Part shown: positions 1-7,942 of the stretch, piece by piece | Layout: each line of letters starts with the position of its first letter | Numbering within the stretch: position 1 is the stretch's first letter | Origin: Candidatus Omnitrophota bacterium | GTDB taxonomy: Bacteria > Hinthialibacterota > Hinthialibacteria > JAKQFZ01 | Direction: 5' to 3' | Assembly: GCA_029558215.1 (NCBI GenBank) | Contig: JAKQFZ010000128.1 | Location: forward strand, 1 to 16,676 | DNA: 16,676 nt | The notes under the pieces: generated by a model | The model's database searches: none | What the model was told of the DNA's origin: nothing | The model's input: only the letters and a program-made list of their open reading frames with translations | Program-made: the position numbers and the translations under genes

Positions 1-2
1 CC

Positions 3-797
3 GATGGTGGGGCAACCTGGGGTGTGTCGGTGCTTCCGCAGACGTTTCCTTACTACTGTGAAGTAACGGGCCTGGCGGTGTCAAAGTCAAGTCCAAGCAC
101 TTTATATATATGTGGCGCCAAGCACAATGGTACCAACTATAGAGGAGTGCTGCTGAAGTCCCAGGATTCTGGTGCTACTTGGGTAGACCTCTCTGATCGT
201 GTTGACAACTATGATGGACGCTATCATCTCTGTGTCGCCATTGATCCAACCGATGCTCAGCGGGTCTATGTTGGAGGCAATGTCAACGTCTGTATGACCA
301 CTGACGGAGGCGAGACCTGGCCACGCAAAACGAGCATGACAGCATATTGTCTGAGCATTGACCCTCTCGCTCCCCAGAAAGTCTACGCGGGCAGCGGGCA
401 GTGGATATACGTCTCTTCGAACCGCGGAGACAACTGGACTCTTCGGGGTTATCCCACCATCAAGGGGACGTGTGCCTCTATTGAGACCATCGCCGGGACT
501 GGCATTCTCTATGTTTCCACAAACGTTGGTCTCTACCGCTCGACCGACTCCGGTTCCACGTGGTCAACGGCGCACGATGGAATTGTCAACTCTCGTATCA
601 GCGCCATGGCACTAGCGCCATCCAAACCGGAACGGCTTCTCATTGCACAGTCCGGTATTGGGATTCTCGGGACCGATGACAGCGGACTTACCTGGTCACA
701 GAAGGGTTCATTCGAAGGGTGTACCTCGGATGTCGTCGATCTGCTCTTCTGCACTGACGACCCGCAGATTGCTCTCGCTCAGAAGGGCTTTGGTTGA
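3..797 (+). CDS. Asp-box (BNR) beta-propeller protein, 5'-truncated, ended by an in-frame TGA
   Basis: The frame is open from the left edge: positions 3-26 read DGGATWGV, an Asp-box, so the GTG at 24 is internal and the true start lies outside the window. Further Asp-boxes (S-x-D-x-G-x-T-W type) follow: SQDSGATW, TTDGGETW, SSNRGDNW, STDSGSTW and TDDSGLTW, spaced as blades of a sortilin/sialidase-like beta-propeller. Such proteins are usually secreted and bind or process glycans or proteins, but the substrate cannot be read here. The frame stops at TGA 795-797, then continues without a shift into the next entry with the same repeat. The two pieces are therefore one ancestral gene. The fold is quite certain; the function is unknown. 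Confidence 0.85.
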   Translation, partial: DGGATWGVSVLPQTFPYYCEVTGLAVSKSSPSTLYICGAKHNGTNYRGVLLKSQDSGATWVDLSDRVDNYDGRYHLCVAIDPTDAQRVYVGGNVNVCMTTDGGETWPRKTSMTAYCLSIDPLAPQKVYAGSGQWIYVSSNRGDNWTLRGYPTIKGTCASIETIAGTGILYVSTNVGLYRSTDSGSTWSTAHDGIVNSRISAMALAPSKPERLLIAQSGIGILGTDDSGLTWSQKGSFEGCTSDVVDLLFCTDDPQIALAQKGFG

Positions 798-1622
798 CCT
801 GTGGCCCCATCGCTCTTCAGGAGCACAACCGGAGGGTCCGGTTGGTCAGTTATCAGTGATGGGTACTCGGCGAGAAACTTCTATTGCCTCGCATCCGACC
901 CGACGAATGCGAACAACATGTACCGAGGAGGAAGCTACTATACAGGTTCGGGCTACAAAATGGCCGTCTACAAGAGTTCGAATAAGGGTGTCTCTTGGGG
1001 CACAGTACGGTATCTGGGTACAGCAATCTATGCTGATAGCAGATGCACGGATATCGCTGTCGCTCCTTCGAATGGATCCATTGTCTATGCCTTGGGCATA
1101 GAGAATAGAGGTCCGAGAATCTACCGTTCGTCGGATGGTGGATCCAACTGGAGTGACGTGACAGGAAACCTCCGAGACTTCCACTCTGGAACGAGCCACT
1201 ACGGCTATGCGGTTCACGTTGCAGCAAACGCACCTGACGTTGTCATCGTCGGAACCAGCCTCGGGGCGTTTATCTCAACCAATGGTGGATCTTCTTGGAG
1301 CGCGACGATGCTCAGCCAGCCCGTCAAGGCCTTTGCAGCCGACCCGAGGCAGGAAATGCTGTTTGCGGCCACACTTTATCAGGGAGTCTATGTCACCATT
1401 GACGGCGGCTATTCCTGGGAGAAGATGAACAACGGGCTAAGTTCTCTGAACTGCATAGACATTGAATGCGATCCGATGAATCGTCTGCTGTTCGTGGGAA
1501 CTTCGGGAGGGGGAGTCTTCCGAGTTTCGACAGAGATGATACCGACACCGACCATGACACCACAGAACACCCCGACACCACAGACCAGTGGAGTTGCGGG
1601 TGGCTGGAGAGACTATGACTAA
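798..1622 (+). pseudogene. 3' remainder of the Asp-box propeller gene, after the in-frame stop
   Basis: This piece is in the same frame as the preceding segment. It holds five more Asp-boxes (STTGGSGW, SSNKGVSW, SSDGGSNW, STNGGSSW, TIDGGYSW), then a Thr/Pro/Gln-rich tail and the end GGWRDYD before TAA 1620-1622. A GTG at 801 could act as a start, but no Shine-Dalgarno sequence precedes it and it falls inside a propeller blade, so independent translation is unlikely. It is either the dead or readthrough half of a broken gene, or part of an intact gene with a sequencing error at 795-797. The Thr/Pro tail may be a surface linker; no sorting domain follows it. Confidence 0.75.
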
Positions 1623-1678
1623 AGTAGTGCCGTGCTTCTTTCCGCAGAAGACTGTGTAGGAAGGAAGCCTCCAGGACG

Positions 1679-1700
1679 AGGGCTTTCCGCCTGAAGCCTT
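1679..1700 (+). other. Weak stem-loop in the spacer between propeller gene and pseudopilin
   Basis: AGGGCTT (1679-1685) pairs with AAGCCTT (1694-1700) with one G-T pair and an 8-nt loop, followed by only one further T. A smaller hairpin, CTTCT/AGAAG, lies at 1635-1650. Either could be a poor terminator for the upstream gene or leader structure for the pseudopilin. I see no convincing sigma-70 promoter in 1623-1740. Confidence 0.25.
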
Positions 1701-1754
1701 TCCGTCAAAGCACAATAGGCGTTTGGGAATGTACAGAATTGGAGGATGAAAGAT

Positions 1755-2444
1755 ATGAAGAACGAGAGAACTTTGTTGAGGAGACTGCTGCCTATTCAGT
1801 CTGCGTGTCGGCGACAGTACCAGTCAGGCTTCACGCTCATCGAATTGCTCATCGTGGTTGCGATCATCGGCATACTTGCTGCCATAGCAATTCCCAATTT
1901 CCTCGCCGCCCAGACTCGAGCCAAGTGTGCCAGGGCGAAGGCGGACTTGCAGGCATTCTCCGGCGCAATTGAACTCGTCTTCACAGATGGCGGAGACTAT
2001 CCCCCCAATGATGGACAGACGGGAGGCGCACCTCTTCAGATCACAACACCCATAGCGTATCTGCAACAAGGGGCGCTCATAGATCCGTTCTCGACAGCAA
2101 AAGACGATCCCGTGCTCGGATCCCGACCAAGGTTCTACAAATACAACAAGGTCTTGAGTCAGACGCAACTGAGCGATTTAGTCTCGGCAGGCGCTCCTCT
2201 TCCGTCTCCACTGGCAATTGATGCACCGGGTTACAACGTGGGTGCTCTCATCAAGTACGGAAAGTGGCGTATCGCTTCCCTTGGTCCCGACGGACTCTAT
2301 GCGGATCCCGCTTCCACAGATCTGATCCTGTTTGGAGCCGACACGCCCTACGATCCGACCAATGGAGTAACGAGCAAGGGAAACATCGTGAGAACCCAGA
2401 AGAGCAGCACAGGCAAGTATCAAGGTTGCGTGACTTGTTGGTAG
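1755..2444 (+). CDS. Type II secretion / type IV pilin-like pseudopilin
   Basis: This is a prepilin-type protein of 229 residues. A basic leader of 25 residues ends in SG, and cleavage is expected between Gly25 and Phe26, giving the mature N-terminus FTLIELLIVVAIIGILAAIA with the conserved Glu at +5. The hydrophobic helix continues to about residue 50 (IPNFLAAQ). The C-terminal globular part (YPPN, YDPTNG, GNIVRTQ) resembles the GspG/H-like pseudopilins common in uncultured diderm phyla. An ATG also exists at 1746, but GGAGG at 1741-1745 would touch it. The ATG at 1755 has a normal 9-nt spacing and is preferred. The protein ends CVTCW, so a C-terminal disulfide is possible. No other secretion or pilus gene is nearby, so it may be a stand-alone minor pilin. 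Confidence 0.85.
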   Translation: MKNERTLLRRLLPIQSACRRQYQSGFTLIELLIVVAIIGILAAIAIPNFLAAQTRAKCARAKADLQAFSGAIELVFTDGGDYPPNDGQTGGAPLQITTPIAYLQQGALIDPFSTAKDDPVLGSRPRFYKYNKVLSQTQLSDLVSAGAPLPSPLAIDAPGYNVGALIKYGKWRIASLGPDGLYADPASTDLILFGADTPYDPTNGVTSKGNIVRTQKSSTGKYQGCVTCW

Positions 2445-2498
2445 AAGGGACTTGTCCTATGGCCTGAGGACTCTTGTCGCTGATTGGAACGACTTCTT

Positions 2499-2522
2499 CA
2501 TGGAGACGTCGGAACGTCCATG
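2499..2522. other. Bulged stem-loop between convergent genes
   Basis: CATGG-AG-ACGT (2499-2509) pairs with ACGTCCATG (2514-2522) around a CGGA loop. It lies in the 155-bp gap between the ends of the pseudopilin and hydrolase genes, where a bidirectional terminator would be expected. No T-run follows on either strand, so an intrinsic terminator is not supported. Nothing else is visible in 2445-2599. Confidence 0.25.
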
Positions 2523-2599
2523 GTCGGAAAGCATTTCCTGAGCGCGGCCGAAAGGACTTCCTCATCCGCTACAATGAGGGCAAATACGCAGGTGCTTTC

Positions 2600-4846
2600 C
2601 TACCTGTTGAGCCATCGCTTCAGGAGATCCTGGCAGTTCAACACCTTCTCGGCGAGATCCATTGGTACATAGAAGTAATGGTTTGACGCCTCAAACCCGA
2701 GGCGGGAGTCGCTTGCCTGAAGCGCATACAGGCGTTGCGCCAGATCGATCTCACTGATCAAACAGCGTTCCAGAGTCTGCCGCGTTTCATCAGAGGGGCT
2801 CTCGTTATACGCCTTCCGTGCCACCACGAACTCGGCTTGATTGAGAACACTTCGAAAGTGGATTGCTGCGGCTTGCGCTACGACCAATTCCCGTTCCAGG
2901 TTCATTCGCTGTGCTTGAGTGATGACCGCGACGTCCTTCTTGATCGAAGAGTGCAGGACTTCGAGAGCATCGTCAAACCCGTCTGCGATCTTTCTGAACT
3001 GTCCAGTGTAAACCTCCGGTGGATAGGAGGCTCTCCAGCTATCCAGATCGTCATAGGGAAAGCCGACCATCGTTGCGCGATATCCCGTCGGCTGCTCCCA
3101 AAGGGGATTTGCTGGCCCCATTTGAAGGGGTGCGAGATAGACCAATGAACCGTGAAAAGGAAACTCGCTGAAGGCCGTGCTGAAACTCCGCCATGCCTGC
3201 ACAATGGCAGGCGCAACGGCCGTGCCGAATCGTCGTTCCGCTACCCGAATCAGAGCGTCATCGGTAGAGATGTTCGGGTCGCGCCCGATTTCGGAAAACA
3301 CTTCCAGATTCGGCGAAGGATACCCACCCAGCGTCCAGCCCAGCATCAGACCGTCCACTCCCACACTGCGAAGATTCGCAGCGTGCTTTGCCACATTTTC
3401 CAGTGCTGGAATATAGGGTACCGAGGACAATTCCCAAGTGTTGCCCGCTTGAACCTTGGCAAGGGTCTTCAGCCCGCTCTTGTGCGCGGCTTCCCAGTGC
3501 CGCGTTGCACGAGGCCCTGGCCCGATGGTCGAAATGGAGTATTCCCCCACAGAGCAATTCACGCCGCCGCGCTGGATTGGGGTACTCCATTCGCTCACGC
3601 TCATCAGGGAAACGGCAGGAGGTAGTTTTTCGATGGCTTGAATCGCCCAGTCGTCCTGCCAACCCCAGTCCCAGGCAATCAAGCGTGTGCTGGAACCAGC
3701 TCGTTCAATACCCGCCTGAATGAGTTGGTTTATTTCCGCGATCACATCCCCCGCGGGACGACTTGAGCAACGTGGACAGTGTGCCCCCTGATAGTGTGAC
3801 CAGCAGTTTGTCAGATTCTCCGAGGCGGTGATAGTAAAAAAGCCTGCCAGATCAGGAACTGCACGACAGATGCTCTCGACCGCATGGGTCAGATACGCCT
3901 GAACTTCTGGAACGCTGGAACACAACGTGGAATAGTCACCCTCGCTGACTCCCTTCAGTCCGGGGTTCTTCTGATGAAAGGATTCGGGCATCGCCCGGGG
4001 TTCATTGAGGTACAGGTAGACGCCGATTCCCTTCTGCTTTGTCCTCGCCACCAGTTGTCGAAGGTTCTCTAGACGAGTTTCAAAGCCTTCACTCAAACTT
4101 GGATCCCATGGAAACTCAGAAAGCTTGTACAACACTCCCTGGAGCCACACACCATTCACACCCAACTGAGCCAGTCGAGCCAGGTATCCATCGGGATAGG
4201 GATCGAGAGACGGATCCAGCAGCGGATCCCCGTACAACGCGAAGTAGGAATAACAGAATCTCGGCTCAGATTGCCGCACAGATGAGAACGCCGCGGAAGG
4301 ATTCAGCGGCGCTGACAGATCTTGAATGAAATCGAACAGTGGCTCATTCAGAAGACCGACGCCACCAGGGAAGAACCGCTCGACGACCTTGGCAATGCGT
4401 TCCTGTTCGAGGCGTGTCTCAGCATCCGGCTCGGCGTAGCGGATTGGAGCGCATTTGGGTTTCAGATTGCCGAGTTTGTGAAAGAGGAAGTCGTCTTCTC
4501 GAAGCGTGTAGGCCATTTCCGATTCCGTCCATCCGAGAAGATCGAGCAGCTGCTCATAGGGAAGGATGTGCCAATTGCGTCGGATCACTGTGATGCAAGA
4601 GCGTCTCTGCTGCTCCGGTGTGATCTCAGGCGGGCCGTTCAGCCCCATGCCATGGCCAATCTGGAGAATCTGTTCCGGCGATGCTCCCACGACGGATGCC
4701 ATCCGATCAACGGGAACCAGCTGCCAGTTTCGCCACACAAAGGCGTAGAGGGCGTTGGGGAAATGTGGACAGATTACGGGGGAAGGTGCCGATCCTTCGG
4801 GAAGAGAGACGATCGCAGCCAGAGAGAGCAGAATGTGGGAGAACAT
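2600..4846 (-). CDS. Secreted TIM-barrel glycoside-hydrolase-like protein with duplicated N-terminal helical repeats
   Basis: This 748-residue protein starts with a short hydrophobic signal sequence (about residues 1-20, ending EGSA). Two similar helical units follow: residues 37-69 (WRNWQLVPVDRMASVVGAS...) and 88-121 (RRNWHILPYEQLLDLLGWT...), each looking like a small helix-turn-helix. From about residue 190 comes a barrel-like region with alternating strand and helix segments (LGVNGVWLQG, GIGVYLYLNEP, DLAGFFTITASENLTNCW, LIAWDWGWQDDW, VDGLMLGWTLGG). Glu343 in the TASEN motif is a candidate catalytic acid, and Cys357/Cys360 form a CxxC. The C-terminal 150 residues look helical. The start is supported by AAAGGAGG at 4852-4859. 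I cannot assign a GH family. An exported glycan-cleaving enzyme is the likely role. Confidence 0.75.
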   Translation of the reverse strand: MFSHILLSLAAIVSLPEGSAPSPVICPHFPNALYAFVWRNWQLVPVDRMASVVGASPEQILQIGHGMGLNGPPEITPEQQRRSCITVIRRNWHILPYEQLLDLLGWTESEMAYTLREDDFLFHKLGNLKPKCAPIRYAEPDAETRLEQERIAKVVERFFPGGVGLLNEPLFDFIQDLSAPLNPSAAFSSVRQSEPRFCYSYFALYGDPLLDPSLDPYPDGYLARLAQLGVNGVWLQGVLYKLSEFPWDPSLSEGFETRLENLRQLVARTKQKGIGVYLYLNEPRAMPESFHQKNPGLKGVSEGDYSTLCSSVPEVQAYLTHAVESICRAVPDLAGFFTITASENLTNCWSHYQGAHCPRCSSRPAGDVIAEINQLIQAGIERAGSSTRLIAWDWGWQDDWAIQAIEKLPPAVSLMSVSEWSTPIQRGGVNCSVGEYSISTIGPGPRATRHWEAAHKSGLKTLAKVQAGNTWELSSVPYIPALENVAKHAANLRSVGVDGLMLGWTLGGYPSPNLEVFSEIGRDPNISTDDALIRVAERRFGTAVAPAIVQAWRSFSTAFSEFPFHGSLVYLAPLQMGPANPLWEQPTGYRATMVGFPYDDLDSWRASYPPEVYTGQFRKIADGFDDALEVLHSSIKKDVAVITQAQRMNLERELVVAQAAAIHFRSVLNQAEFVVARKAYNESPSDETRQTLERCLISEIDLAQRLYALQASDSRLGFEASNHYFYVPMDLAEKVLNCQDLLKRWLNR

Positions 4847-5001
4847 GAGAGCCTCCTTTGGTAATGAAATCCTGGCACCAACCTAATACGCGACGTGAGG
4901 TGATGCAACCACGTCCATCTTCTTGTAATGCTTCGGCCATACCTGCGCGGAACAACCAAACCCTGTGTATCCGAACCGATACAAACACTATCTATCTTGT
5001 C

Positions 5002-5030
5002 TTGCGAAAATCATGCATCTCACTTACAGT
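5002..5030 (+). promoter_or_regulatory. Possible sigma-70 promoter for the first sulfotransferase
   Basis: TTGCGA (5002-5007) and TACAGT (5025-5030) are separated by 17 bp; each matches 4 of 6 consensus bases. The position, about 50 bp upstream of the ATG at 5082 in a divergent spacer, is reasonable. No comparably good promoter was found for the divergent hydrolase gene. Confidence 0.35.
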
Positions 5031-5042
5031 CCCAACTATCGA

Positions 5043-5061
5043 GAGGCAGCCGGCCTGCCTC
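5043..5061 (+). other. Perfect 7-bp inverted repeat just upstream of the ribosome-binding site
   Basis: GAGGCAG (5043-5049) and CTGCCTC (5055-5061) pair perfectly around a 5-nt loop. If the promoter at 5002-5030 is real, the hairpin forms in the mRNA leader directly before AGGGAGGAG (5068-5076). It could be an operator or a translational control element, or chance. Confidence 0.3.
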
Positions 5062-5081
5062 GTGAATAGGGAGGAGTGGAG

Positions 5082-6050
5082 ATGAGTTCTCCTTCTGTTA
5101 GGGACAGGAATGCTTCCGAGAACAAAGTTCATAAGGGAGAGCCTTCCTGCGGCTGTTGTTGCTGCGATGCAACGTCGTCTGGAACAAAGACACCACGTCT
5201 GGTGTTTCGTAGTCCGGGCATCGGGACGTGGCAGCCTCGACCACTGGATCATATTCGCTGGAACCTGACTCGAAAGGGGCGAATCCTTCGCAAGGCCGAC
5301 GCCATTGTGGTGTCTGTTCCCAAGTGTGGAAGGACGTGGCTCAAGGTATTCCTGAAAGCTTATTTCTCCGCTGTTGAGAATCGTGATTTCTCGCTCCTGT
5401 TCCATGGCTCTGATCGAACGATGGACGTTCGCTTTGCTCACGATCTCTGGGAGCATCTTGTGCGCGCCAGTCTTCGTCAAAGGCTGCTAGGCAAACATCT
5501 CGTGCCTGCCTCGGCACGATGCACTAGCAAAATTCTGCTCTTGGTTCGGGATCCTCGGGACGTCATTGTCTCCCTGTACTTCCATCTAACCAAGAGGAGC
5601 CGCATCTTCAAGGGATCTTTGTCGGAGATGATCCGCCACCGCAGATTCGGGATTGAATCTGTGATCTGGATGTTGAACACCTGGATGAAGGAATGGCACG
5701 ACTACGACAATATCCACATTTTCCGTTACGAGGATTTTCAGACAGATCCTCGAAGCACATTCCAGTCGGTTCTTGCCTTCTTGGGCTTTCCCACCATTGA
5801 TGTGGAGAAATTTGCTGGGGCGCTCAAGACCGCGTCCTTCGACTCGATGCGTGAAATGGAAGCCACGGGAAAGGCAGATCACAAATGTCTTCGACCCGCG
5901 GACGCTCAGGATCCCGACTCCTTTAAGGTTCGTCGCGGTATTGTCGGGGGCTATAAGGACTATCTTGACGAGGGGGATCTTTCCTATATCGAAGAAGCGA
6001 TGAAACTTCTGGATCCCCGCTTGGGATACACTGTCGAAAGCAGATCGTGA
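5082..6050 (+). CDS. PAPS-dependent sulfotransferase (cytosolic-type, Sulfotransfer_1)
   Basis: This 322-residue enzyme should transfer sulfate from PAPS to a hydroxyl or amine acceptor. The 5'-phosphosulfate loop is PKCGRTW at residues 80-86. The 3'-phosphate motif is RDPRDVIVS at 156-164, with the family's Arg and Ser eight residues apart. The C-terminal RRGIVGGYKDYL matches the RKG-x-x-G-x-W/Y-K PAPS-binding motif. The N-terminus is odd: Cys23 and four consecutive Cys at 25-28, in a polar tail before the domain. A GTG at 5076 is also in frame, but it lies in the Shine-Dalgarno AGGGAGGAG, so the ATG at 5082 is chosen. The acceptor is unknown. The nearby secreted hydrolase and second sulfotransferase make a glycan or small-molecule acceptor plausible, but this is inference. 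Confidence 0.9.
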   Translation: MSSPSVRDRNASENKVHKGEPSCGCCCCDATSSGTKTPRLVFRSPGIGTWQPRPLDHIRWNLTRKGRILRKADAIVVSVPKCGRTWLKVFLKAYFSAVENRDFSLLFHGSDRTMDVRFAHDLWEHLVRASLRQRLLGKHLVPASARCTSKILLLVRDPRDVIVSLYFHLTKRSRIFKGSLSEMIRHRRFGIESVIWMLNTWMKEWHDYDNIHIFRYEDFQTDPRSTFQSVLAFLGFPTIDVEKFAGALKTASFDSMREMEATGKADHKCLRPADAQDPDSFKVRRGIVGGYKDYLDEGDLSYIEEAMKLLDPRLGYTVESRS

Positions 6051-6122
6051 AGGATCTGGAACAGATAGGTAAACTGGCTCTGGTTGGCGTGGGCAGAGTT
6101 TTTCTTTCAGGAGGTGCCAGGG

Positions 6123-6557
6123 ATGAAGAGTCGTATTCTCATTGTGGACGATGACAGGAATGTCATCCACATGCTGGTGCTGTTTCTCGTGGATCTCGGC
6201 TATGAGGTGATTCCTGCCAGGGACGGTCTCAGTGCGGTGACACTGGCTGTGAAGTACTTGCCCGATCTGATCATCCTGGATGTCATGATGCCCAAGATGA
6301 GTGGATACCAAACATGTGAATTCATCCGACGCAAGGAAGGGCTGCAGAACCTGCCCATTGTGTTCCTCACTGCGAAGGGGCAACCACACGACGAGGAGTA
6401 TGGGAAGAAGATCGGAGGCTCAGCCTATCTGACCAAACCGATCAACTTCCCCGTTCTAGAGGAAACCATCGCGACACTCATTCACGAACACCCGATGGAC
6501 TTTCCCAATCGGCCGGCTGTTGATCTGACAGATCCTGGCATCCAGTGGGTCGGCTGA
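6123..6557 (+). CDS. Single-domain response regulator (CheY-like receiver)
   Basis: This is a 144-residue stand-alone receiver. All functional residues are present: acidic Asp9-Asp11, phosphoacceptor Asp53 (LIILDVMMPKMSG), Thr83 (VFLTAK) and Lys105 (YLTKP). No output domain follows; about 30 residues remain after the last receiver helix, ending DLTDPGIQWVG. The start has AGGAGG (6109-6114) at 8-nt spacing; an in-frame extension upstream to 6084 lacks this support. It lies 72 bp after the sulfotransferase on the same strand and may be co-transcribed. No histidine kinase is in the window, so its partner is elsewhere. It ends 5 bp before the convergent DUF1573 gene. Confidence 0.92.
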   Translation: MKSRILIVDDDRNVIHMLVLFLVDLGYEVIPARDGLSAVTLAVKYLPDLIILDVMMPKMSGYQTCEFIRRKEGLQNLPIVFLTAKGQPHDEEYGKKIGGSAYLTKPINFPVLEETIATLIHEHPMDFPNRPAVDLTDPGIQWVG

Positions 6558-6562
6558 GTACC

Positions 6563-7786
6563 CTACTCTGCATGCTGTTCGGGTTGCTCAACAGTGTTTT
6601 GTACAGGGGGAGGCGCAACCGCTTGCGGTAACGGAGGCTGCATGCCCACTCCCTGCTGCGCCAACAGGCTTCCGTAGACAAAGAGTTGAATCTCCGGTTG
6701 CGACTTGAGGTTGGTTCGAAGCAGAACCTGATCGCGGAAGAATCCTTCCTGGCTGAATTCATCGGTCATCTTGGCGGTGATCTTATATCGAGTACCACCT
6801 TCGGGACCAAGAGACTCCGAAGCCGCTTCAATCTCCATGCCTGCGAGACTGTGCTCGATGCCAGTGATCTGAAAATCCTTGTTTCGGCGACTCTGAATGT
6901 ACACGGTTCGAGAGGGGTGCTGGCTCTTCTGAACCGAGTGGAAATTCATGAAACTTGGGGTGAGGGAAACTTCAGGCTCAATGCCTGCGTAGATGGCAAA
7001 ACGAAGTTCCTTCTCCCTCTCAAAAGTGGTCTTGACGATTATGTCATCGCGAACAAAGCGTTCAGGAAAATCCTCTGGAATCTCTAGTCTGACAGTCAAA
7101 CGGTAGTGGCGTTCGGGCTCGTCGGCTATCTTGATGAGCGATTTCTGCACCAGAGGTGAGGGGCCTTCCACGCCAGTCAGTTCGACGGGCTCCTTTACCG
7201 CGACGAAAATGTCTATGGATCTCTCACTGGAGGCACCTTTCGTCATAGCGCCAAACGGCGGAAACGTCGGAGGAGAGAATCGGAACGCAGACGTGACTTC
7301 ACCAACAAACTCCAGAGCCAGTTTGGGGTTAACCGGATCGTTGGAGAGGACGGTAACCTTCTTCTTCGTCTTGGTCGGGTGTTGACCTGAGTTGAAAGCC
7401 ACATTGATATTTGTGGACTGTCCGGGCGTGAGCTGTTTGGCGTCAGCCGACGCGGACGTGCAGCCACAGTCCTTGGTCACGTTGTTGATAATCAGATCGG
7501 CGGTTCCCTTGTTGGTGACAACAAACGAGTGTTTCCATTCCTCGCTGACATAGAGAACGCCGAAGCTCTTGGTCGGCTCTGGGCAGAATATCTCGGGCGT
7601 TCCTAGAACAGTCAGTCCTGCCGCTTCGGGTGATGCCGATTGAACGGTTCTTTCCAGGGTGCCTGCCGCCGGGGGAAGAGCAGGCGGCTGAAGGGCTCCG
7701 GTTTGTTGCGCCCAGGAAGCGGACGTCTGACTGACAAGAACCAAAGTTATCAAAAGCACCCAACCTGTTGTGGAATTCCTCTTCAC
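6563..7786 (-). CDS. Exported DUF1573 (ASH/Ig-like) protein
   Basis: This 407-residue protein has a Sec signal peptide (residues 1-26, cleavage after SWA) and then a Pro/Ala-rich linker. The DUF1573 domain at about 65-160 has the typical FGVLYVSEEWKHSFVVTNKG segment and the signature DCGCT, Cys107 and Cys109. Two or more further beta-rich, Ig-like stretches follow (around 170-270 and 275-370), and the tail is rich in Pro and Gln. DUF1573 proteins are periplasmic or surface proteins of unknown role, common in Bacteroidetes and Planctomycetes. The GTG start at 7784-7786 is chosen because AAGGAG lies 8 nt upstream (7795-7800) and because a strong promoter at 7824-7853 puts the expected transcript start near 7817, after the longer start at 7831. 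Confidence 0.85.
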   Translation of the reverse strand: MKRNSTTGWVLLITLVLVSQTSASWAQQTGALQPPALPPAAGTLERTVQSASPEAAGLTVLGTPEIFCPEPTKSFGVLYVSEEWKHSFVVTNKGTADLIINNVTKDCGCTSASADAKQLTPGQSTNINVAFNSGQHPTKTKKKVTVLSNDPVNPKLALEFVGEVTSAFRFSPPTFPPFGAMTKGASSERSIDIFVAVKEPVELTGVEGPSPLVQKSLIKIADEPERHYRLTVRLEIPEDFPERFVRDDIIVKTTFEREKELRFAIYAGIEPEVSLTPSFMNFHSVQKSQHPSRTVYIQSRRNKDFQITGIEHSLAGMEIEAASESLGPEGGTRYKITAKMTDEFSQEGFFRDQVLLRTNLKSQPEIQLFVYGSLLAQQGVGMQPPLPQAVAPPPVQNTVEQPEQHAE

Positions 7787-7823
7787 TGCTGAATCTCCTT
7801 CATGTTGTTCGTCAACGTCAGGA

Positions 7824-7853
7824 ATTATCATCCCGCGAGACTCAGGCTGTCAA
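7824..7853 (-). promoter_or_regulatory. Strong sigma-70-type promoter for the DUF1573 gene
   Basis: On the minus strand TTGACA (7848-7853) is followed after 18 bp by GATAAT (7824-7829): a full -35 consensus and 5 of 6 for the -10. Transcription would start near 7817, giving a leader of about 30 nt before the GTG. The DUF1573 gene can therefore be expressed apart from the sulfotransferase upstream. Confidence 0.6.
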
Positions 7854-7942
7854 CCTGCATTGTTGCGAATGCCCTATCCGCAGCTCAGAGAGACTTGTTC
7901 TGCTGGTTTTCCGGACGGGTAGTGCCAGTCTCGCACGGCGAG

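Noticed and set aside
643..1101. A 152-codon ORF overlapping the propeller gene in another frame
   Set aside because: It is a shadow of the Asp-box frame. The real repeat pattern continues in frame 3 on both sides of the TGA, so there is no frameshift into this ORF.
1623..1754. A possible riboswitch (c-di-GMP type) before the pseudopilin
   Set aside because: The leader has GC-rich hairpins, but I could not match the conserved core of a GEMM riboswitch or any other known class.
5586..6389. A 267-codon minus-strand ORF opposite the sulfotransferase and response regulator
   Set aside because: Its translation has no domain-like pattern, while both plus-strand genes opposite it have complete family motifs and ribosome-binding sites.
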